Of a stretch of 20,289 nt of DNA, positions 15,710 to 20,289 are shown piece after piece. The translations under genes and the position numbers were made by a program. The stretch covers positions 1-20,289 of the forward strand of contig DASZVJ010000076.1 of assembly GCA_035547155.1 (NCBI GenBank), given 5' to 3'. The stretch comes from CAZNMF01 sp035547155. GTDB taxonomy: Bacteria; Acidobacteriota; Vicinamibacteria; Vicinamibacterales; SCN-69-37. The notes beneath the pieces were generated by a model. It was not told the DNA's origin, did not search any database, and saw only the letters and a program-made list of their open reading frames with translations. Position 1 is the first letter of the stretch, and each line of letters opens with the position of its first letter.

Positions 15710-16909
15710 ATGCCTCGCGTGAACGTTCTCTTTCTGACGCACAGGTTGCCGTACGCGCCGAACCGCGGGGATCGCGTCCGCGCCTATTTTCTGCTGCGTG
15801 AGCTGCGTTCCTGCGCCAACGTCACGCTCGTATCCCTCGTTCATGACGAGGAGGAAGCACGTCACGCCGAGTCGATGCGCGATCTCGTGTCCGCCACGTA
15901 CGTCGTCGATGTGCCCGGTTGGCGCAATCGCCTGCGCAGTCTCGCCGCCCTGCCGACGCAGCGGCCGACGTCGCACACGATGCTCGACGCGCCGGCGCTG
16001 CGGCCGACGATCGCCGCCGCCGTGGCTGAAGCCGCGCCGGGCGTCGTCTTCGCCTATTGCACAGGCATCGCACACTGTGTCCTCGATCCGCCACTGGCAG
16101 GATTGCCGCTCGTTCTCGACATGGTCGACGTCGACTCCGCCAAATGGGCCGACCTCGCGGCCGTCGCGCGGTGGCCGCTGTCGTCCATCTACCGGCGCGA
16201 GACTCGCACCTTGCGCGCGTTCGAAGCGGAGATTTCGACGCGTGCCGCCGCAACACTCGTCACGACGGAACGCGAAGCCGGAACCCTCCGCTCGATCGCC
16301 CCTGACGCGCGCATCGACGTCGTCCAAAACGGCATCGACGTCGCCTCACTTCGACCGCAGACTCCGCCGAGCCCGTCGTCCGACGTCGTCTTCTGCGGCG
16401 TGATGAACTACGCGCCGAACGAGCAGGCGGTGCGCTGGCTGGCGCGCGACATCTGGCCGCTCGTGCGCGCGCGACGTGCCGATGCGACGTTGACGATCGT
16501 CGGCTCGCATCCCACGCGCGCGATCCGGGCCCTCGCGAGCGAACGCGACGGAATCCGCGTTACCGGTGCCGTGCCGGACGTGCGGCCATACCTCTGGCGT
16601 GCGGCTGTTGCGGTCGCGCCAATCCTCACCGCGCGCGGGATTCAGAACAAGGTGCTCGAGTCCGTCGCCGCCGGCCTTCCCACGATCGTCACGCCGAATA
16701 TCATGTCGAGCCTGCCGAGGGAGATCACCGACGCCTGCCGCGCCGCCGAAACGGCCGCCGCGCTTGCAGACGCGATCGTTGACGCGCTCGGCCGGTCGCC
16801 GGAGCAACGACGCCGGCTCGCCGCCCAGGCACACGTCGACGCGCTGACGTGGGAGCGCCAACTTTCGACGGTTCCAGCGATTCTCGCTGAGGCTGCGGGC
16901 CGCCGATGA
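15710..16909 (+). CDS. Sugar transferase of the PEP-CTERM/EpsH1-associated family (GT4)
   Basis: 399 residues from the ATG at 15710, chosen because VLFLTHRLPYAPNRGDRVRAY (6-26) is the conserved N-terminus; the frame is open about 100 nt further up without family-like sequence. Other signatures are DMVDVDSAKWADLA (137-150), RWPLSSIYRRE (154-164), NGIDVASLRP (207-216), GVMNYAPNEQAVRWLARDIWP (230-250, shown in part by NYAPNE), VTGAVPDVRPYL (284-295) and ARGIQNKVLESVAAGLP (308-324). This set closely matches the family I know as TIGR03087 (stp1), GT4-like cytoplasmic transferases found with exosortase/PEP-CTERM or EpsH1 polysaccharide loci. It heads a four-gene plus-strand operon. The stop overlaps the next start (ATGA). 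Confidence 0.9.
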   Translation: MPRVNVLFLTHRLPYAPNRGDRVRAYFLLRELRSCANVTLVSLVHDEEEARHAESMRDLVSATYVVDVPGWRNRLRSLAALPTQRPTSHTMLDAPALRPTIAAAVAEAAPGVVFAYCTGIAHCVLDPPLAGLPLVLDMVDVDSAKWADLAAVARWPLSSIYRRETRTLRAFEAEISTRAAATLVTTEREAGTLRSIAPDARIDVVQNGIDVASLRPQTPPSPSSDVVFCGVMNYAPNEQAVRWLARDIWPLVRARRADATLTIVGSHPTRAIRALASERDGIRVTGAVPDVRPYLWRAAVAVAPILTARGIQNKVLESVAAGLPTIVTPNIMSSLPREITDACRAAETAAALADAIVDALGRSPEQRRRLAAQAHVDALTWERQLSTVPAILAEAAGRR

Positions 16910-17880
16910 CGACGCCGCTCCTGTCGTTCGTCATTCCGGTGCGCGACGACGCCGAACGCCTTCGTCGGTGCCTCGATTCGATCGCCGCGCAGCGCACAGA
17001 CGCCCCCGTCGAGATCATCGTGGCGGACAACGGATCGGCCGACGCGTCCGCGGACGTAGCGCGCGCCGCCGGTGCAACGGTCCTCGTGCTTCCGGGGCTC
17101 GCGGTCGCTCAACTCCGGAATCGCGCGGCAGCGGCGGCTCGCGGCGATCTCCTCGCCTTCGTGGATGCCGATCACGAGTTGGCGGACGGCTGGATCGCCG
17201 AAGCGTTCGCCCGCCTGCGCGATCCGCATGTCTCGGCTGCCGGCGCAGAATACGACGCGCCGGCCGGCGGGACCTGGGTGCAACGCATGTACGACCGCCT
17301 GCGTGTGCACCGGCCCGGCGTGATCGCCGTCGATTGGCTGCCAAGCGGCAATTTCGTCGTGCGGCGAGAGACCTTCCTGGCGATCGGCGGATTCGACGAG
17401 CAGCTCGAAAGCTGCGAGGACGTCGATCTTTGCCGGCGGATCCGTGAGCATGGCGGATCGCTGATTTCGGCCGACGGACTGCGAAGCACGCACGCCGGCG
17501 ATCCGAAGACGTTGACGTCGCTCTTTCTGTCCGAGCTCTGGCGTGGCCGCGACAACATCACGGTCAGCCTCCGCGAGCGATTGACCTGGCGATCGGCGCC
17601 GAGCGTGGTCATGCCGATCGTGAATCTCGCAGCGATGGTCGTGATGATCGCCGGGCTGGCACTCGCACCGTGGCGCCTCGGCGTCGTGGCGCTGGCCGGC
17701 GCAATGGTCGTGATCGCGACGAGCGCCTTGCGCGCCGTTCGTCTGATGCAACGCGCGCCCGCGGGCACGCCGCGTCTCGTCGATACGGCACAGGCCGTCG
17801 CCGTCGCGGTGACGTACGAAACCGCGCGTGCGCTGGCGTTGATCGCCAAAGCCGGTCACGGCATCAGGAGGAAGGCGTGA
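16906..17880 (+). CDS. GT2-family glycosyltransferase with C-terminal membrane helices
   Basis: 324 residues. The GT-A domain opens with PLLSFVIPVRDDAERL (4-19), then EIIVADNGSAD (36-46), the metal-binding DxD site FVDADHEL (85-92), PSGNFVVRRETF (146-157), and the acceptor/base region GGFDEQLESCEDVDLCRRI (161-179), an ED-type motif. After about residue 230 two hydrophobic helices follow (about 236-253 and 258-275) and then a further mildly hydrophobic stretch. The protein is therefore probably anchored to the inner membrane with its catalytic domain in the cytoplasm. The start overlaps the previous stop by 4 nt and the stop overlaps the next start by 4 nt (GTGA), implying coordinated translation. 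An AGGAGG just before its end serves the downstream gene. Confidence 0.9.
   Translation: MTTPLLSFVIPVRDDAERLRRCLDSIAAQRTDAPVEIIVADNGSADASADVARAAGATVLVLPGLAVAQLRNRAAAAARGDLLAFVDADHELADGWIAEAFARLRDPHVSAAGAEYDAPAGGTWVQRMYDRLRVHRPGVIAVDWLPSGNFVVRRETFLAIGGFDEQLESCEDVDLCRRIREHGGSLISADGLRSTHAGDPKTLTSLFLSELWRGRDNITVSLRERLTWRSAPSVVMPIVNLAAMVVMIAGLALAPWRLGVVALAGAMVVIATSALRAVRLMQRAPAGTPRLVDTAQAVAVAVTYETARALALIAKAGHGIRRKA
17866..17871 (+). promoter_or_regulatory. Strong Shine-Dalgarno deciding the GTG start at 17877
   Basis: AGGAGG at 17866-17871 lies 5 nt before the GTG at 17877. It supports that start over the longer open frame, which begins inside the preceding gene at 17670 and has no family similarity in its first part. 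Confidence 0.7.
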
Positions 17881-19025
17881 CGACGATCCCTCAGGATCGC
17901 GTCATTCGTGTCCTGGAGCTCCGAAGCGTGCGGGGCACCGGCGGCGGACCGGAGAAGACGATCCTGTTCGGCGCAGCCAAGGCGGCCGCCGACGTGCACG
18001 TGACCGTCTGCTATATCCGCGATCGTCGAGACGACACGTTCGGTCTCGACGCTCGCGCACGGAGCCTTGGCGTCGACTACGTCGAAGTGTACGAGCGGCA
18101 CTCGCTCGATCGAGCGATCATGCCGCAACTCGATCGTGTCATCCGCGAGCGACAAATCGCCATCGTCCACGCACACGAGTACAAGACCGACCTCGTCGCG
18201 CTCTGGCTCGCGCGGCGGACCGGCGTCGTGCCGCTTGCCACGGCTCACGGGTGGACGGGCCACAGCCCGCGCGAACGGTTCGTGTACTATCCGGTCGACA
18301 AGTTCCTCCTCGCGCGATATCCGCGCGTCATTGCCGTGTCGACGGACATCAAGAACGAGCTCGTGCGCCGCGGCGCCCGCGCCGATCGCGTGACGGTCAT
18401 CCTGAACGCGATCGATCCGGACGCGTTCAAGCGATCGCCGCTGCGCCGTGCCGAGATGCGACGTGCGCTCGGGCTCGACGATGCCGCGACGGCGGTCGGC
18501 GCCGTGGGACGTGCCGAGCCGCAGAAGCGTTTCGATCTTCTGATCGAGGCCATGGCGCCCCTGCTGCGCTCGCGATCCGGTCTTCGCCTCTTCATCGCGG
18601 GCGACGGCAGCGCACTGCCGGCGCTGAAGCGCCAGGCCGCATCGCTGCAGCTCGGCTCACAATGCGTGTTTCTCGGGCACCGGCAGGATGTCGCCGATCT
18701 CCATCAGGCCTTCGATCTGTTCGTCCAATCGTCGGACTATGAGGGCACGCCCAACGCCGTTCTCGAGGCCATGGCCATGGAAACGCCTCTTGTCGCGACG
18801 GACGCCGGAGGGACCCGTGAGCTCGCATTCGATGGCATCCACGCGCTCATCGTGCCGTGCGGTGACGTCGTGAAGATCCGCGCAGCCATCACCGCGGTCC
18901 TCGACGACCCCGCATCTGCGCGTGCGCGCGCCGCGCATGCGCGCGAGCGGATCGAGCACGACCTCTCATTCGAGACGCGCACGCGGCACCTCGAAGCCAT
19001 CTACGCGGAGCTCGTTCATGCGTGA
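17877..19025 (+). CDS. GT4-family glycosyltransferase
   Basis: 382 residues, GTG start with AGGAGG upstream and a 4-nt overlap with the previous gene. The N-terminal half has RVLELRSVRGTGGGPEKTIL (11-30), whose glycine-rich loop binds the acceptor/donor phosphate region in GT4 enzymes, then VHAHEYKTDL (97-106) and TAHGWTGHSPRER (122-134). The hinge is VILNAIDPDAF (174-184). The donor domain has AVGRAEPQKRFD (209-220), FIAGDGSALPAL (239-250), FLGHRQDVADL (265-275) and the E-x7-E signature DYEGTPNAVLEAM (287-299; E289, E297). It is expected to be a cytoplasmic retaining transferase adding one sugar of the repeat unit. The sugar is unknown. The stop lies 8 nt inside the acyltransferase gene. Confidence 0.92.
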   Translation: MTTIPQDRVIRVLELRSVRGTGGGPEKTILFGAAKAAADVHVTVCYIRDRRDDTFGLDARARSLGVDYVEVYERHSLDRAIMPQLDRVIRERQIAIVHAHEYKTDLVALWLARRTGVVPLATAHGWTGHSPRERFVYYPVDKFLLARYPRVIAVSTDIKNELVRRGARADRVTVILNAIDPDAFKRSPLRRAEMRRALGLDDAATAVGAVGRAEPQKRFDLLIEAMAPLLRSRSGLRLFIAGDGSALPALKRQAASLQLGSQCVFLGHRQDVADLHQAFDLFVQSSDYEGTPNAVLEAMAMETPLVATDAGGTRELAFDGIHALIVPCGDVVKIRAAITAVLDDPASARARAAHARERIEHDLSFETRTRHLEAIYAELVHA

Positions 19026-19626
19026 CGCCCTCAAGCTCACCGCGCACGTGCTCGCGACGATTGCGATCTCGCCGGCGTTGCTGTCCTATTACGTCCGCGC
19101 TCAGGTGCTCGGACCGGATCGCGCGCTCGAGGGATCGACACAAGCACTCGCGTGGCTTCCGGGCCTTCTCGGCGTCTATCTGCGACGGGCGTTTCTCACC
19201 TGGACGATCGCGAGCTGCGATCGGCGCGCCTCCGTCCACTTCGGCACGCTGCTCAGCCAGACCGGCGCTCGTCTCGACGCCAACGTCTACGTCGGTCCGA
19301 ACTGTCATCTCGGTCTCGTGCACCTCGAGCGCGACGTGCTTCTGGCGGCGGGCGTGCACGTGCCGAGCGGCGCGAAGACGCACGGGACGGACGACGTCGA
19401 TACACCGATTCGTGAACAGGAAGCGTCGCGGTCGCTCGTACGGATCGGCGAAGGCAGTTGGATCGGCAGTGGCGCGGTGGTGCTCGCCGACGTGGGCAAA
19501 CACTCGGTCGTCGGCGCCGGCTCCGTCGTCACGAAGCCGATTCCCGACTTCGTCGTCGCCGCTGGCGTCCCGGCGCGCGTCATTCGGTCGAGAATCGAAG
19601 AATCCGCACGCAACCCGCAGGGCTAG
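19018..19626 (+). CDS. Hexapeptide-repeat acyltransferase (O-acetyltransferase-like)
   Basis: 202 residues from the ATG at 19018, which overlaps the preceding gene by 8 nt; the frame extends further upstream but only through the GT4 coding region. A hydrophobic N-terminal segment (about 7-25) could anchor it to the membrane. The left-handed beta-helix domain starts around 70 and shows hexapeptide-type repeats: ASVHFGTLL, ARLDANVYVGPNCHLGL, RDVLLAAGVHVPS, then VRIGEGSWIGSGAVVLADVGKHSVVGAGSVVTK (141-173; given here as separate turns IGEGSW, IGSGAV, VGAGSV). THGTDDVDTPI (121-131) holds the likely catalytic His122, as in LacA/WbbJ-type acetyltransferases. It probably transfers an acetyl or other acyl group from acyl-CoA to a glycan hydroxyl. 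It is the last gene of the operon, 24 bp from the convergent FemAB-like gene. Confidence 0.88.
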   Translation: MRDALKLTAHVLATIAISPALLSYYVRAQVLGPDRALEGSTQALAWLPGLLGVYLRRAFLTWTIASCDRRASVHFGTLLSQTGARLDANVYVGPNCHLGLVHLERDVLLAAGVHVPSGAKTHGTDDVDTPIREQEASRSLVRIGEGSWIGSGAVVLADVGKHSVVGAGSVVTKPIPDFVVAAGVPARVIRSRIEESARNPQG

Positions 19627-19650
19627 AGCGGTGCGCGACGATTGCGCACG

Positions 19651-20289
19651 CTACGGCAACTGGCGCGCGATATACGGCCCCATCAGGTTCGCGACCTTCA
19701 GCGGCAGCCGCTGCCACACACGAATCGCGCGTTCGAACTTGGGATTCGACGGCCCCTGATCGGGCGGCTCGCGCCGCGAGATCAGCGCGTACTCCCAATG
19801 GAGCGGCGTCTCCGTCGCCCCCCATTGCAGCTTGAACTGATGCGTGCCGCCGCCTGGCGACGACCGCCCGAAGTCGAAAACCGTCGCGCCGTCCTGGACA
19901 GCACGCTCGAGCAGCGTCCAGTAGAGCAGCATGTTCGGGCAGAGATGCCGATATTCGCGTAGTGACGACGCCCACGGGTTGAGGACCGTGTCGCGAAACG
20001 CGATCACGATGCCGGCCGCAACGGCCTGTCCGCTGTGGCGAACGAGAGCCACGCGAGCCCGCGTCGGGAACAGACGGAGCGTGTCCGAGAACAGACGTTT
20101 CGGATACACCGGCGTGCCAAGATCCCGCATGTTCTGGGAGAACACACGATAGAACTCGTCGACGAGCTCCGCACCGCCTGTCGTGGCCTCCAATCCTTCC
20201 TTCTGCGCCTTCCGCACCTGATTACGCACTTTGCGATCGATCGCCGACCAGAGCGCGTCTGTGGTCGCTGGCAGCGGACGTCGCATCGC
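19651..20289 (-). CDS. FemAB-like protein of the XrtA/PEP-CTERM-associated type, N-terminal part outside the window
   Basis: The frame runs off the window edge, leaving about 212 residues; full-length members have about 330-350, so roughly the first 130 are missing and the ATG at 20286 is unlikely to be the start. Counting from that ATG, the visible part is a GNAT-fold domain with RKVRNQVRKAQKEGL (18-32), FYRVFSQNMRDLGTPVYPK (45-63), LLYWTLLERAVQDGATVFDFG (about 120-140, catalytic-face core FDFGRSS) and THQFKLQWGATETPLHWEY (148-166). The C-terminus is LPLKVANLMGPYIARQL. This order matches the family I know as TIGR03019, which resembles FemA/FemB aminoacyl transferases and accompanies exosortase A. 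The true reaction is unknown; transfer of an amino acid or acyl group to a polysaccharide or peptide precursor is the usual suggestion. Confidence 0.88.
   Translation of the reverse strand, partial: AMRRPLPATTDALWSAIDRKVRNQVRKAQKEGLEATTGGAELVDEFYRVFSQNMRDLGTPVYPKRLFSDTLRLFPTRARVALVRHSGQAVAAGIVIAFRDTVLNPWASSLREYRHLCPNMLLYWTLLERAVQDGATVFDFGRSSPGGGTHQFKLQWGATETPLHWEYALISRREPPDQGPSNPKFERAIRVWQRLPLKVANLMGPYIARQLP

Overview
The window is GC-rich, densely coding bacterial DNA carrying a cell-surface polysaccharide (exopolysaccharide or O-antigen-like) locus. No rRNA, tRNA, transposase or CRISPR array was seen. The gene content (Wzx-type flippase, Wzy/WaaL-like ligase, FemAB-like protein, Tat-exported protein) fits a diderm, Gram-negative-type bacterium. 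The high GC and the exosortase-type polysaccharide genes would suit Acidobacteriota (for example Vicinamibacteria) or a similar phylum, but that placement is a guess that the sequence alone cannot settle.

Layout. (A) 1-2740, plus strand: the 3' part of a GT39/ArnT-like membrane glycosyltransferase, overlapping a GT4 glycosyltransferase by 4 nt. (B) 2710-6963: a divergent pair, namely a large protein of the exo-rhamnogalacturonan lyase (PcRGLX/YetA-like) family on the minus strand and a Tat-exported protein of unknown function on the plus strand. (C) 6977-13495, minus strand, transcribed right to left: GT4 glycosyltransferase, WalW-like polysaccharide deacetylase, NodU/CmcH-type carbamoyltransferase, Wzx flippase, GT2 glycosyltransferase. 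(D) 13686-14999, plus strand: an O-antigen-ligase/polymerase-like membrane protein that closely resembles the exosortase A-associated O-glycosylation ligase family. (E) 15012-15581, minus strand: RmlC, the dTDP-4-dehydrorhamnose 3,5-epimerase. (F) 15710-19626, plus strand: a tightly overlapping operon of four genes, a PEP-CTERM/EpsH1-type sugar transferase, a GT2 with a C-terminal membrane region, a GT4, and a hexapeptide-repeat acyltransferase. (G) 19651-20289, minus strand: the C-terminal two-thirds of a FemAB-like protein of the XrtA/PEP-CTERM-associated type, cut by the window edge.

Working model (inference). Several cytoplasmic glycosyltransferases build a lipid-linked oligosaccharide, probably rhamnose-containing (RmlC). 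It is decorated by deacetylation, O-carbamoylation and O-acylation, flipped by Wzx, and polymerised or ligated by the Wzy/WaaL-like protein. Three families in the right half (sugar transferase, O-glycosylation ligase, FemAB) are ones I know as companions of exosortase A (XrtA)/PEP-CTERM systems. The exosortase, the priming sugar transferase and the Wza/Wzc export genes are not in this window and would be expected nearby. The least ordinary part is region B: a polysaccharide-lyase-like enzyme with no signal peptide but a C-terminal membrane anchor, next to a Tat substrate I do not recognise.
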